From contig NC_085881.1 of the NCBI RefSeq assembly GCF_035222275.1, forward strand, positions 930,001 to 994,000: 64,000 nt of DNA, written 5' to 3'. This stretch comes from Podospora bellae-mahoneyi (Eukaryota > Ascomycota > Sordariomycetes > Sordariales > Podosporaceae). Both the position numbers and the translations under genes were made by a program. The notes below the pieces were generated by a model. The model did no database searches. It saw only the letters and a program-made list of their open reading frames with translations, and was not told the origin of the DNA. Position 1 is the first letter of the stretch. Each line of letters opens with the position of its first letter. Of the stretch, positions 43,619 to 55,921 are shown piece by piece.

Positions 43619-46600
43619 GGGTTACAGTTGGACGGTTATCTATCTGATCACGCCGAACCGAACTTCCCTTCCCCGGTTAATATTAATTCGACACTTTCGA
43701 CAATTCTTGACGCTGCGCTAATAACATGAGATAACGTCTTGACGTCTGACACTTTTTTTTTTCTTTGTTTACGGAAACTCATAGACTGAGGAACTTTTTT
43801 TTCTTGTTGGATTCGGCTTTTTATACCCCCCCCCCCTTATTGTGGATTTGGCTTCGTATATATGTATGTATATATATATATACCCACCGGGATATTCTGA
43901 ACAGGTTGTTGTTGTCTTGTTTTTATCTTTTTTTATTTTTTATGATACGATAATTTCAGGCTGGCCAACAGCATATTTGGATGGAATACTTTTGGACTGG
44001 TGGATGGATGGATGGATGGATGGATGGATTAGGGTCTGGGATAGGGAGGGGAGGGAACAGAGGGGGAGTTGTGGAAAATGCATTAGGTGGTGGAAGGATG
44101 GGATTTCTGGGGATGGGGAGGGGACGTGATTGTGTTGCACGGGTTGGGGGGTTCCTGATGTAAGGGTCCGGTGATTGCTTGAATCTGACGTGGTGATACG
44201 TGACGGGTGTGATGGATGGATGGACGGGCGGTTACATGAGATATTGAAGGGGGTTTGATGTTGGGATATGCTGTGCGTCGTCATGTCATGATGATGTGTA
44301 CAGGCAGGCAGGCAGGCAGGCGGGGAGATAGCTGAGATTTTGGAAAAGAGACAATTTTTAGTTGCTAATATATGGACAACATACTGACCATTTCTGTTCG
44401 CTTTTGGGGGTGATATCGGGGAGGTTTGATGACGGCATGGGAGTGTGTGAAAGTCTGTCTATGCAAAACTCATCTGGCATGTTGCGTATCAGATTCCCGT
44501 GGACGGGTAGATGGACTTTCAGACAGATGCACTCCGATGGGGGTAATGATGTGGTGGTCGGTACCTACCCGGCAAAGATGGCCGATGAGAAATGATACAA
44601 CGATATCGTGGGTGTGTTTTCCATTCCAGATAGTTTGCTTGTTTCAAGTTGGGTCATGGTGTTCCACTGTCTCGGGATAATACCGAGAGCTTGTACTCTG
44701 GACTTTAATGGCGAATATGGCCACGACTGTCTTGAGCCCGGGAGGACGTTTGAGCAATGATGGAAGTACCGAACGTTTTGCTGGCTTTTTCGGAGGGGGA
44801 GGAATTGCTCCCTGTTGTTTTGCGGGATATATATGGGATTAGAGAAGGAAGTTGGTGTAATGTAGCTCTGCAAGAGATCACTCGTCCTTCAGGTGCCTTG
44901 GAGATGGTTCAAGTGCTAGAAATGCGGTTGGATAGGTATTCGCTAGTTACAAAAGGTTGTGGTGTTTATGGGTAAGTTCACGTAGGTAGCCGGTGTCCCA
45001 TCTTCTAGATCTATGGTTTCTGAAGGAAAATCCCCAGGTTAGTAAGTAGGGTAGGTAGGTACTCGGTCGTCCTTTCATTTTCAAGGCTTGCCGACTGGGA
45101 CTTTTGCCTAGAGTTCAAAGAAGATTGTCCGAAAAGGAACGCCAACAGATTCGATCCGGGTCGGTTTATGTCTGGGATGAGAGGGAAGCTGGCATGCGGA
45201 AGTGGACTGAGGGAAAGTCATGGAGCGCCAGCCGTGTGTCTGGGAGTTTTTTGACATACCGCGAGATGGAAGGCAAGCAAGGGAATTGTGTTGGGAACTC
45301 GAGGAGGGGGGCTGGGAGAACTCCGGATTCTGGTCGTGGCAGTGATGAGGATCACGATGATGGGGAGCCAGACAGTTTGCGGCTGGCATAGATCATACCA
45401 TCAGTGCTACTAAGGAATCGAGGCTCTCTCCAACTTCCGCGAGGCCAGCCAGCTCAATGTGTACCCAATCTCCACCGCCCATCCCACCACACCGTCGTTA
45501 CAACAGCTCGCAGAACCTCCGAATAGAGTTTAATCACCCCCTTCTTGAAACTGACGATAGCCGATCTCCGATTTGTTTTGACAAGCATTATTTCATCAAT
45601 CACCTCCGGGGAAACCACAACCGAAATTATCATCCTCTACACCGTCTCCTCCTCCACAAAAATTTGTTGTTCCCTTAATGCGCGCTAGAAACTCGCTTCG
45701 AAACGTTTACGCCAGGGGGGCGAACGGGCGCCCGTTGCCAAGTTCGCTGGGCTTTTTCTTTTTTTTTTCTTTTATCTTACTGGTTTTCCGCCAGAGATCT
45801 TGTGGACGATGAAAAATCGTCCCCTATTGATAATGATTGGTGTTGGGGGGAAAATGATGTGCACAATCTCAGGTGACACTGCGTCGTCGATTCCCTGTGG
45901 CTTGCCGGCTGGGTAAAATAGGAGAGAGTCCTTTACGATCGACAGAAACTCGAGGGATCATTATATGATTTGGCCTAGAAAAGATAAAGAATCAACTTAA
46001 CCAAACCTGTGTCCCTGACGATCATTGCTTGTTTGGCAGGTTATTGTATTTACGGGTTGTATGCAAGATAAGATTTCTAACCAGCCGGCAGAGAGGACAA
46101 AAAAGGCTTGTTTGGATTTGGCATTGGAGTTGGAGTGGGAGTTTGGGACTTTGGTTAGGTGGGTTGCAATAGACTAAACCAAAGCGCCAGAAACAAAAGT
46201 CTCATTTCCCTCGGCGGTACTCGTTGAATTATTGACACCAAAAGAGCGGTTCTTCTGCAAAGGACGACAGCTGAGCCGGTGTGATGTTACCATGCTAGAT
46301 TAGGGTAGATATTGTGCCGTAGAGCACGACGCTGCGGCGTGGGAGGTGATTGGTTGGGTCAGCACACAGGTCTGCGTAACCTCAGTTGGTGATGGGAATC
46401 GTGGGGGCAGATTTGAAGGATCAATAGGCAGGCAAGGCTCACTGCAGCAAAGGGTCTTCGTCGTCCTCGTCAAAGTGAAGCCATCGTGGGCTTGAATGGT
46501 GAAATGGCAAGCCCATGCGAGGAGGGCCGGGATGCAGGTGGCCTGTGGGCGAACTGGTGGCTTGGTGGCTTCGATTCGAGATGCATCGCACACAATTGTG

Positions 46601-47872
46601 ACTGTCTCTCGTGTCCGTCGAGTCTCACACTTACTTCGTGTTCCCCGTCGTGATGTGGTATATTGTGCCTAGAGGTGCAGAGACGGATTACTGGACTTGG
46701 ATATTTCATGAGGGCGTCTGACGTTCTGTGTGAACATGGTATAATGAGGATTCAATCTTACGTACTTGAGCTCTCGATGTTGCGGTTGGTTCTCTGTGAC
46801 AGGTCTAGACTCTGGGCTAGCAAATCCCATGCTCGGGGTAGCGCTGCTCGGTCGGGTGGCCGTTGGCGTCATTTCCGCACCCCTGTCTCATCTTATCAGT
46901 GCATGCAGCGGGCACAAGTCGTTACCTACATGTGCTACCTCTTGAAAAGAAGAGCACTTGAAGTGTTACGTGTCCGAGGCGGTGGGATCCGGTTTGTCTT
47001 CCTTGTGAGAGGGCGATCGTTATCCATCGTGCGACAGACACGAAGAAAAGAGCGGGTATCTCTGCTGCGATAACCCAGGAAAAGGCGGTCGATCTGTCAA
47101 ACGATTCCATGTTGAACCAGAAACAGAAACAGTCCCCTAATTCGGAAGTGGGCCTGGACTGCATTGGCCTTGTCGTGCGCTAAGCTTTCTCCACTCCCTG
47201 CAGAAATCTTCAGGGGCTTTCCCTTGTTTATCGAAAGTCGAGAAGGGGGCAAACGACAGGTCGGACCGCGCTGCCCCCACGGACTAGACCGGCCGAAAGA
47301 TACAAGCTCTTGTCATGCCTCGTTCTGTGTGACCTGTGAATGTCTCGTCTTTTTTTGCTCTATCTTGATTGAAGTACTTCTGTTCTACACAGAACGTTGT
47401 CGAAACGTTCCCCGTTATCGCACCAAAAAAAGCGTTGGCTTCTTCGTGCTTGTGCACCGTAAAACGCACGAAGGACTCTGGGCTTTTTTTCTTCTGGCGC
47501 TGAGGCGTGCCGCTCTCAACTTAACCTCCGCTTCTCCCTTTTTATCGTCAATTTGCCTAATATCAGCAACGGTGTGGGTGGCCGCCAGTCTTACTGCCTT
47601 CCTTTTTATCCCCCAATCGGCAATCGCGATCCAGTATCGTGATCTCAGCTGCACTCTCCTGGTTTCTGCGACCGACTGCCAACGGTAGTCTCCTCCAAGG
47701 TCGACCGACCGACCGAGTCGAACATCGCGACTTCGTTTTCCATTCTCTAGGCCGCAGACAGGACAGCATCGTGCCGAAATGCCCGTATAGCGCCAATCGT
47801 TTTACACACCTACATTCGTTTCACGTTTCCCGACCACATCGCGGCGTTGACCACCACCATACCAAAATCGAA
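43619..47872. other. 4.3 kb intergenic region rich in simple repeats
   Basis: No supported gene. It contains a C-run near 43827-43837, a TA/TGTA tract near 43857-43882, GGAT repeats at about 44002-44029 and 44213-44224, and a CAGG repeat at about 44301-44321. The part from 47164 holds a 174-codon plus-strand frame with no domain, which I read as leader of the DUF3405 gene. Pyrimidine-rich sequence near 47340 could mark its promoter. Confidence 0.45.
44002..44029 (+). repeat. (GGAT)n microsatellite
   Basis: About seven GGAT units in the intergenic region downstream of the LIM gene; a shorter related run lies near 44213. Confidence 0.85.
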
Positions 47873-50138
47873 ATGTTGACAAAAACACACATTCGCCGAG
47901 TGCTTACTCGGCCAAAAACTTATATCCCGGCTCTTGCGGTGTTTGTTCTCTGCTGGATCCTGCTGGCGCATCACGGTGGCTATAGAGTGGTTCCTTTCTA
48001 CGACCGTCCAGTCAACACTGAGCGCGACCCAGGTACGGATTGAGTTCTCCGGACTGATACTGGCGTTTGCTGACCACAAAATAGATGAGCGCAAGGAGCT
48101 TGCGTTGCAAGCGCAAAGACAACTGTTTGAGAAAGACTGGCGCGATCTGGAAAAGTAAGTGACACCCGGGAAAGCCATTTCACCATTTGCTTGACGCTAA
48201 CGTTCGTCTTCTAGGAAACCTGGACTAGGCGCCGTATATGGCAACACCTTGAACAGCCTTACCGACCGGGACACCAGAAAGCCATCGCACGAGGCCAAGC
48301 TGACCCTGGGCGACAACTCCACCTCCTTCACCAAGGAACGTCCCGCTATCTACAACCCATATCCCAAGTACAACTCAAAGGAATGGTTGGCCACTCATGC
48401 CCGGTATGTGCCTTGCATTGGAGCCACGGGAGACGAAGTCGAGGATATCAAAGTCTTCAGGGGCCGCCCGCGCAACTTCCCCGACCCCGGCTTTGGAAGC
48501 TACAGCACGCTTGGACTTGACCGCAACCTTTGCTTCGAAAGAGAGACTCGGATGGGCCAGTACGGAGTAAACCCGGTGATGGATAAGGACGGCCAGCTGA
48601 TCAACTGGGACAAGGTCAACTGGGGCGAGTTGCAATCCAAATGTGTTGATCAGAATCAGGCACGTTTTGCCACGAGCGGTCCGCCGAACGCCTATGTCGA
48701 CGAGGAAGAGGACAGCGAGCCTTCCCCCGACCTGAAAAAGTACGACGAGTCTGCCGAGAAGCAGACGCCTAAGGACCTGTTGGCTACATTCAGACGGTTC
48801 TGGCGTGGTCCGGATGCCCGCCCGCTTCGCTCAAGATCGATTAAGGGCGTCTTTGAGAACAAGCGCGCGTACAATTCGACCGTCAAGGCCGGAGAGGCCA
48901 GAACCGCCATTCTGCTGCGATCCTACACCGGAAAGGAGTACAATGATAACGACAAACAAGCCATTCGGTCGCTCATCACAGAGCTCAGCCTGCGAACTGG
49001 TGGAGAGTATCAGGTTTTCTTGTTTGTGCATTACAGAGAAGACGAGTTCGATATCTGGGCTAGCGAGGACCTGTACCGTCAAGCGATTGAGAAGCACGTT
49101 CCCGAGGAGCTCCGCAGCATCACCATTCTTTGGACCGAGGGAGCCGTTGACAAGATGTACCCCAAGCTCACTGTCAAGGCGAGGAAGGTGCACAACGGCC
49201 AGTTCCTGCCTGTTCAGATGTTTATGCAGGAGTTCCGGGAATTCGACTATGTTTGGAACTGGGAGATGGACTCACGGGTGGTTGGCCATCACTACAACGT
49301 GCTCAACAAGTTGGCTGAGTTTGGCCGCAAGCAGCCTCGACGGGGACTCTGGGAGCGCAACGAGCGCTTCTACATCCCTTCTTACTATGGAGGGTTCGAG
49401 TCCAAGTTCCGCCAAACGGTGGAGAGACAAGTCGGGGATGAGACGATTTGGGGCGCTCCCAAGCTTCCTGTTGTCAACCCTGTCGGTCCCAAGCCACCAG
49501 TCGAGAATCCCAAGGACGACAATTACAAATGGGGTGTTGGTGAGGAGGCCGATCTGATCACCCTGGCGCCCATATTCAATCCAGTCAACAGCGGCTGGAT
49601 TATGCGCAACCAGGTGTGGGGATACCGAAACCTAAACTTCCCATGGGGCAAGCTACCTCGCCGGGCTACAATTATTACTCAAGTCAGAGCGTCAAGGCGG
49701 TTGATTGACGTGATGCATGCTGAGGATCTCAGAGGCAACCACGTCGCCTCCGAAATGGTTTCTCAGACCACCGCTCTCCTCCACGGACTGAAGGCTGTGT
49801 ATGCGCCCATGCCAGTCTACTTTGACCGGGCGTGGAGCGGCAGCCAGCTGGCCAAGTGGTTCAACGGAGGGCCCAAGGGGCAAAGTGGCAGCTTCGGCAG
49901 CGCCATGGGATGGGGACAAGAGGGTAGATACCTGGGCAGCACATGGTACTACCGTGCCATTCCACCTCAGCGATTGTACAACAACTGGATGGGGTACGAG
50001 GACACTGGCATCGGCGGCCCCGAGTGGGAGCAGAAGCACGGGAGGACATGTCTTCCTTCGATGATTCTGCACCCGATCAAGGAGGTGAAGCCAACGGAGA
50101 AGGGGTATTCGACTGATTCGAAGCTTCCTTATGATTGA
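47873..50138 (+). CDS. DUF3405 type II membrane protein (putative glycosyltransferase)
   Basis: Exons 47873-48032, 48085-48154 and 48215-50138 give 717 residues. A basic N-terminus and one signal anchor (YIPALAVFVLCWILLAHHGGY) precede a large lumenal domain, as in Golgi enzymes. Family-like segments include ARYVPCIGATGD, TAILLRSYTGKEY, YQVFLFVHYREDE, FDYVWNWEMDSRVVGHHYN, WGVGEEADLITLAPIFNP and MASEMV-like HVASEMVSQTTALLHGLKAVYAPMP. The WNWEMDSR stretch, acidic and central, resembles a sugar-nucleotide/metal-binding site. No activity is established that I know of; a sugar transfer role is inferred. Intron donors GTACGG and GTAAGT keep frame (RDP-DERKEL, LEK-KPGLG). Confidence 0.9.
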
Positions 50139-53100
50139 GAGGGGCTACAAGACAACACCAGCCGGTCTGATGGAAAACAAACAACAAAAAAAAAGTATCC
50201 CACCGAGTTGCTTGGTGTGAGAAAGAGGCTGCAAGGATTGAAGGGCAGGACCGATTTACTTTTTATTTTTTTTTGCGGCTGAATTTTTGGGAGGAGGGAC
50301 GAGGTTATGAAGCCACCACATGCTTTTCTTTGGGGAAGGGCAGACGTACCGCTTACCTACCAAGCAACTTGTTTATTCATGAGGAGGGTACCCCAGGTTA
50401 TTGTAACCAGATCCTTGGATCTGGGGGTCACGACCTCTGGTGGAGCATCATCATCATTTTATCATGGGATGCATCATATTTTTATATACCCCGGATCATC
50501 CTCATGAATATGGCCTCCCCCGGGCAGGGGCGGGGGAGGGGATGACATGTAACACACACACACATTGCTGCTTGTATAACAAAAAGCCACGATTTGTATT
50601 AGGAGTTTTTGGAGTTGGTAGAATGGACGGATGGGAAAGGGGGGTAGGGGGATAGCATGGCATGTTTTTGGGAGCGTGATTTTTTTTAAAAAAAAAAAAG
50701 TACTGTATAGATAATTCTTAATGAACGGAATGGCATTTTTCATGAATATTTTGTTTCTTTATGTTGAGTATTGATGGGAAAGGGGCGTGTCAAAGCGATT
50801 CCTCTGGCGGGTTGGTGGTTTGGGGAAAATCAGGGTCCACCCTTGTTCAAAAATAGCACCGCGTGACAGGCTGGCTAGTGGTGGAAGAGAAAGGATGATC
50901 CGATGGGGATTGGATTTGCCGGGTTTTTAGGTGATGGGATGGGATGGGCTTCTAGAACTTTTGGATTTGGAGGTAGGGGGGCAAAGGAGGGAGAAATGTG
51001 AACCCGAGTTTGTTGACAGTTTTTTGGGGGTTGATGATGATATCTACGATATGAAAAGTGGTGAATGATAGGGAAGGTAGGTCGGATATTAATCTTTTGG
51101 ATCACCTAGGAATACCACATGCCATTTCCATCTTAGATGGGTAGGTGTAAAGCTTATCATTATGTTCCATGTCCGGCAGGCGCGGAAGGATCCTAGTAGG
51201 TATCACGGTAGTTTTTTTTTGTTGTTGGACTTCTGGAAGGTGCGGTGTGTAATTCTCGAATGATGCACGGGAACGGAGACGGAGAGACAGTGTGCTGGAG
51301 TGGTGTAAGTGAAGCCGGGAGAACCGATGGTGTAAGACATCTCAACTCACTTCCTCCATAACCAGGTTTGGGGGGAGTCATGGCCAGCAGCCCAGAGCGG
51401 GACCGAACAGGAAAAGAGTTCGGTGTTAAGACCCGGAAGTTAGAACTGGCCTGGGGGAAAGAAACTCCAGCCCAAGATGGGGAAAATCCAACAATGCGAA
51501 AATGGATAGCCTCAAGCACGACAACCTGGGATTGACAGGGCTGCCGTTGAAAATCGATCTCGTGGCGCCTGTAAGCCCCAAAGTTGTGGAGCGACATGGT
51601 CAGACTTTCAGCGCTTGAACAACGCCAAATCAGCCCAGAACGACAAGCACTGTTCATGCTGAGCCACAAACGCCTTGGGAATCTTTGTAATACCTCCGTT
51701 TTGATTGGACAGAGATCCAAAATGTGGTACGGGTTGTGGGGATGTGGTCTGGGTGAGTCGATTGATGGACGACCCATTGTTCGTGTTTGCCGGGTGGTCC
51801 GTTGAACTTGGCAGTCACACGGTGTGCGGTGGTGGTCAAAGGGCAGGGCTGCCAGGTGGGCTGGGCTCAGGTACCGGAGTTTGTGGCATGTTTGTTTTAA
51901 AAGGGATGAGGTTCCCGCCCAAAGTCTGAAGGCTTTTTGCTCTTTTTGTTCTTGTGATCAGTAAAGCATTTATTACCTACACAGACGATTTTTGATCTGG
52001 TGATCTGGAAGTACCGGACAAACGTTCAACAAGACGAGTTTCATCAACCCAGCCAACCACAAGCTCTCCACTTGTTCACTTACACGCGGTCTTCAACAGC
52101 AACCACAACCTTTTATACACCACCGCTCTCACCACAACAAACAACAACAAGTTTCTTCTCTCCTAAAGTTCACCTCACAAAAACAAAGCCGTCAAAATGT
52201 CCCCAACACACACCATGTCCGCCCACCTCTGCAAACAAATCGTCTCCTCCTGGCGCGAGAGCAGACAGTCCAACACCACCAGCAGCAGCCCCCTCCCTTC
52301 CCCCCCAAACAACATGGGCTCCTACTTCCCTCGCTCTCTCTCTTCCTCATCATCACCAAAGACCTCGCTAGACAACGGTGACCGTCACGACACCTCTGTC
52401 CCTCTGTCAAGACAAACGTCCAACAACAACAACAACAATAGCAACTGGAGATGGGGGTCCCGTTAAGCGGAAGGAACTGATTGGTCCAAAAAGGGAAGGA
52501 GGAAAGAAAGAAAGTGTTATCGTATGATTTGAGGGAGGATATCGCACCACCCAACTACACCACACCACACCACACCATTTTTATTTAATACGACTACGAA
52601 CCACCCACACCAGTTACTAGAGAGAGGGAGGGATGGATGCCTGGATGGGGTATGCCGAGTTATGCAGGCCCATCGTTGGTGGTACACACACCTTAGACTT
52701 GGGTTTGAAGGGAGGGAGGTTTAGTCGACCTTACACAACATGAAATGGGCGGTGGAATACAAGGGATTTTTGGGCTGGACTACTGGACTGGACTGGACTG
52801 GACCGCAATTGGATGGGGTCATTCTACAAGGAAGAGAGAGGGAACATCATTCGCAGCCCGCACAGCCAGCTTGGCAGGGCGCTGGACATACACAACGGAG
52901 TTAAACGGAGAGGGATTCATTGATTTTGCTTTGTTATCATCATCATTATACCAATTTACTATTTTTTCACCATTTACTTGAACTATGTCGCAATATCCTG
53001 CTTATGTCACTGTGGGTGAGAGTGAAAGTTGGCATTTTGTCTTGTAAGGTGTGAATGAGATGAGATGGCGCAATTGACACTAACAATTGACAGTTCCCTT

Positions 53101-53790
53101 GTGCTGGAAAAAGAAGATCATTTTGTTGGCCGCTTCGGTACCGAATATCTCTATAATGAAAATTTGGCTCGCCCAGTCATGAATCCATAACGGAAGGTTT
53201 CCTTGCGCGGTGTCTGTTACGCAAAATTCTTTCAAGAATCGTGCCATGCGAGAGGGAATGTCATGCCATTTTTATCTAAACCGGGCGCGCCGCAGGTCGC
53301 CGTTTGTTGCTGCTACCTTGACCGCTGTTGCTGGTGTAAGTGTTTCTCGCACGGTGTGGGGAATGGATCGGACACGGAGAGCGGTATAGGAAAGGGGAGA
53401 ACCGGTGGGAATTGAGATTGGGGAAAGCTTTATAAGGGTCCACATTTTCCCGTTGGGAGAGGGAGATCTAACGGGAATGCCGGTGACCGGGTTTGGCTGC
53501 CGATTTTTGGTGGTGCGGAAGGAGGTGATGGATTGATACCATATCTTTCTACTTGCTCATTTGTGCCAATGCCCCAGCTCTTCATGTTGAGCGAAGGCTG
53601 TATTGGCTTGGCACACCTGTTTGAGTTACCCGTTGGAGATTTGTCTCGAGGACACAGGTGTCTGTGTTATTCATGATCTTTCTGGCATCGTCTGTGGCGT
53701 GAGTCGGCGACAGCAAGCTTGGACGAGGTTGGATGATTCTGGGTTGGTCAGTGAACATTTGTCCCCGGCTGAACTATTGTTGTCCTCTAT
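50139..53790. other. Intergenic region between the DUF3405 gene and dCMP deaminase
   Basis: This 3.7 kb has only one plausible small gene (52197-52466). Simple repeats include ACACC units near 52556-52577 and GGACT units near 52783-52802, plus an A/T run near 50683-50699. A 194-codon minus-strand frame (51193-51777) has no recognisable feature. Confidence 0.45.
52197..52466 (+). CDS. Small hypothetical protein, Ser/Asn-rich
   Basis: An 89-residue frame preceded by about 150 bp of CAA/CT-rich leader and a near-ideal start context (GTCAAAATGTCC). It contains MSAHLCKQIVSSWRESRQ, a Ser run and an Asn run near the end. No domain, signal peptide or membrane segment is seen. The leader and start context make it a plausible real gene; the low complexity argues for caution. 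Confidence 0.4.
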   Translation: MSPTHTMSAHLCKQIVSSWRESRQSNTTSSSPLPSPPNNMGSYFPRSLSSSSSPKTSLDNGDRHDTSVPLSRQTSNNNNNNSNWRWGSR

Positions 53791-54969
53791 CTACTTGTAC
53801 ACGTCCAGTTTCTCAAGATGTACCAACCCATTCGCAGGCTGTCAAATCCCGTCAGCTTTTCTTCATCCCCGTTCAATTATGAAAGGAAGCTACTCACCGG
53901 GGCATACTGCCTCAACTTCACCCCCGCCTCCCTAAACACCGCCGCCGTATCCCCATCCATGCTATACCCGTGACTATACACCACCTCCCCGATCCCAACC
54001 TGAACAATCTTGATGCTGCACGTCAAGCACGGGTGCGTAGTGCAGTACAGCACCGCGCCCTCCCTCACCCTCTCCCTTCCCGCTTCAAGCAGGGCATTCT
54101 CCTCGGCATGGATACAAAGACAAGTCGTCAACCCGTGCCCTGACCCCTGACCGGCATTGCACCTGTCACATCCCCCCTCCCCGCAGTTGACCAAGCCCCT
54201 GGGTGTACCGTTGTAACCCGTGCTGATAACCCTCTTATCCCTCACAATAACGCATCCAACCCGCCGCTTCATGCAGTTTGCCCTCTGCGCCGCCAGCTCA
54301 GCCAACGCCATGAAGTAGGCGTCCCACGACGGGCGGAGCCGGTCTTGATTCAACAAATCCAGCTTCCCCAGCGTGGCGTACAAGTGGGCGAGAGAAGAAG
54401 AGGTGTTCAACAACCTCACTGTCGCTCTTGATATCATCGCCTGGGTGCCGTTTACTGGATCGTAGAGATGGGAGTCGTTTAGTGTGACGAACGACTCGAG
54501 ATCAGTAACGTCATGATCGGGCTCCGACTCCTCGTTTGGTCCTTTCAAGAACCGACCGTGGTTGGACTGGGACTGTCGAGCTAGGAAACGTTTCCAGCGG
54601 ACGGTCAAGGGGGCGTCAACCGAGAGGAGGAGGAAGAAGGGGCGGCGGGTGTACATTTCGAGGATTTCTTCTGAGGGAATGTCGGTTGTTACGAAGCGGT
54701 CGCGCCATCGTTTGGTGACGAATTCGAGGAGTTCTTCGGGGGTGGAGAAGGTGGTTTGGGTGGTGGTGGAGGAGGAGATGGAGGATGGGGGGGTGGTTTG
54801 GGTTGTGTGTTTTGGGGAGAGGTAGAGGTGGGTGAAGCCGTGGTGGTCGGCGAGGTAGTTGGCGATGGTGCGCTTGCCGGCGCAGATGCCTATGATATAT
54901 GTAAGTAAGAGTGGATGGGTGAGAGGCCAAGGTGGTCATGTGTTTACTGCCGCAGATTCCAATGAACAT
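53791..54969 (-). CDS. DCD1: Deoxycytidylate (dCMP) deaminase
   Basis: Exons 54969-54948, 54889-53898 and 53838-53791 give 353 residues. The C-terminal half is a zinc-dependent cytidine/dCMP deaminase: SWDAYFMALAELAAQRANC, the VGCVIVRDKRVISTGYNGTPRG segment, the zinc/proton motif CIHAEENALLEAG and PCLTCSIKIVQVG. The N-terminal half has a P-loop-like start (MFIGICGSICAGKRTIANYL), as in yeast Dcd1, which carries a kinase-like extension. It makes dUMP for thymidylate synthesis. The first exon has 22 nt and ends inside the P-loop; the last codes for 15 residues and the stop. The coding strand is C-rich at the 5' end and G-rich at the 3' end. Confidence 0.94.
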
Positions 54970-55921
54970 TTTGACTGTTGAGTGGAGACTGAAGATTGGT
55001 GTGTTGATCAGATGGAGAAGTAGGGATCCGAAATGAGAACGTCTATTTCTCTCAGTAAATATCTACAACCATGAAACTCTCCAGCCAGCTAAGGTGTGTA
55101 ATGAGTCCGTTTTAAAATGGCGGAGAACGAAGACGCGCTTCTAGCTGCAAGTCATCAACGCGTGAGCGCGTCTACAAGCTCCTCGTGGCCGATGATTAGC
55201 CGGTGGGATGTGCCTGTCTTCAGTTGGCCATGATATCAAACAATAGTACATTTTGGTCAAGGACTATTCTATGTTCACAGTTTGGGCCCGTTCCTTATTT
55301 CCCATATCTGATGGGCCGTATTCTAGAATCTCTCCGTGACCATCGACCATCTTTGTAAGCTTTTGTCCAAGGTGGTAGCTCAGGTACCTTGCCCTGTTCA
55401 TGGCGGGGCAGTCTAGTATACGCTTGAAGCAGATCCCTGGAAAGTGCGGGGCATCAGCCAGAGCTTCCTCCACGCCCCGCTATCGAACTGATGCTGGTAC
55501 CTCCCATCAGACTTCCAACTTAAACCGAATAGAACGGCAGTTGCGTATCGTATATAATCCAGGTCTTACCTTCCCAAGCTTGTGACACACCAGGCACCGG
55601 TCATCCGGCGATGCCACACCACACCTGACCAAAGCTTTGCAGCTTACCTGAGACGCATATTTGTTCCAAGGTGTATCTATCTCTAACGCTCTAGACGATT
55701 CGAGTCATCCACAACAGTATTATCCTTCTTCGCCAAATCCAACAAAGCCGCCAGCCTAGATCTTCTCAACGTCGCCGCTTTGACCAGTTCGCGAACAGTA
55801 ACTTCGCTCCGAAATCGCGTATACAACTTGCGATCACAACCCCGCGGTCAGTCTTCCCCAAACACCAACGAATCGAGAATCAACGGAGCGAATCGACCCC
55901 GCGAGGCGACCACAGAGTACC
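54970..55921. promoter_or_regulatory. Divergent promoter region of DCD1 and ATG7
   Basis: About 950 bp between the two start codons. No TATA box, repeat or gene is evident. Confidence 0.5.

Noticed and set aside
47164-47688. A 174-codon frame upstream of the DUF3405 gene
   Set aside because: No domain; the region has pyrimidine tracts typical of a promoter and leader. Hydrophobic stretches are translations of CT-rich DNA.
51193-51777. A 194-codon minus-strand frame
   Set aside because: No domain and no splice or start-site support; composition looks random.
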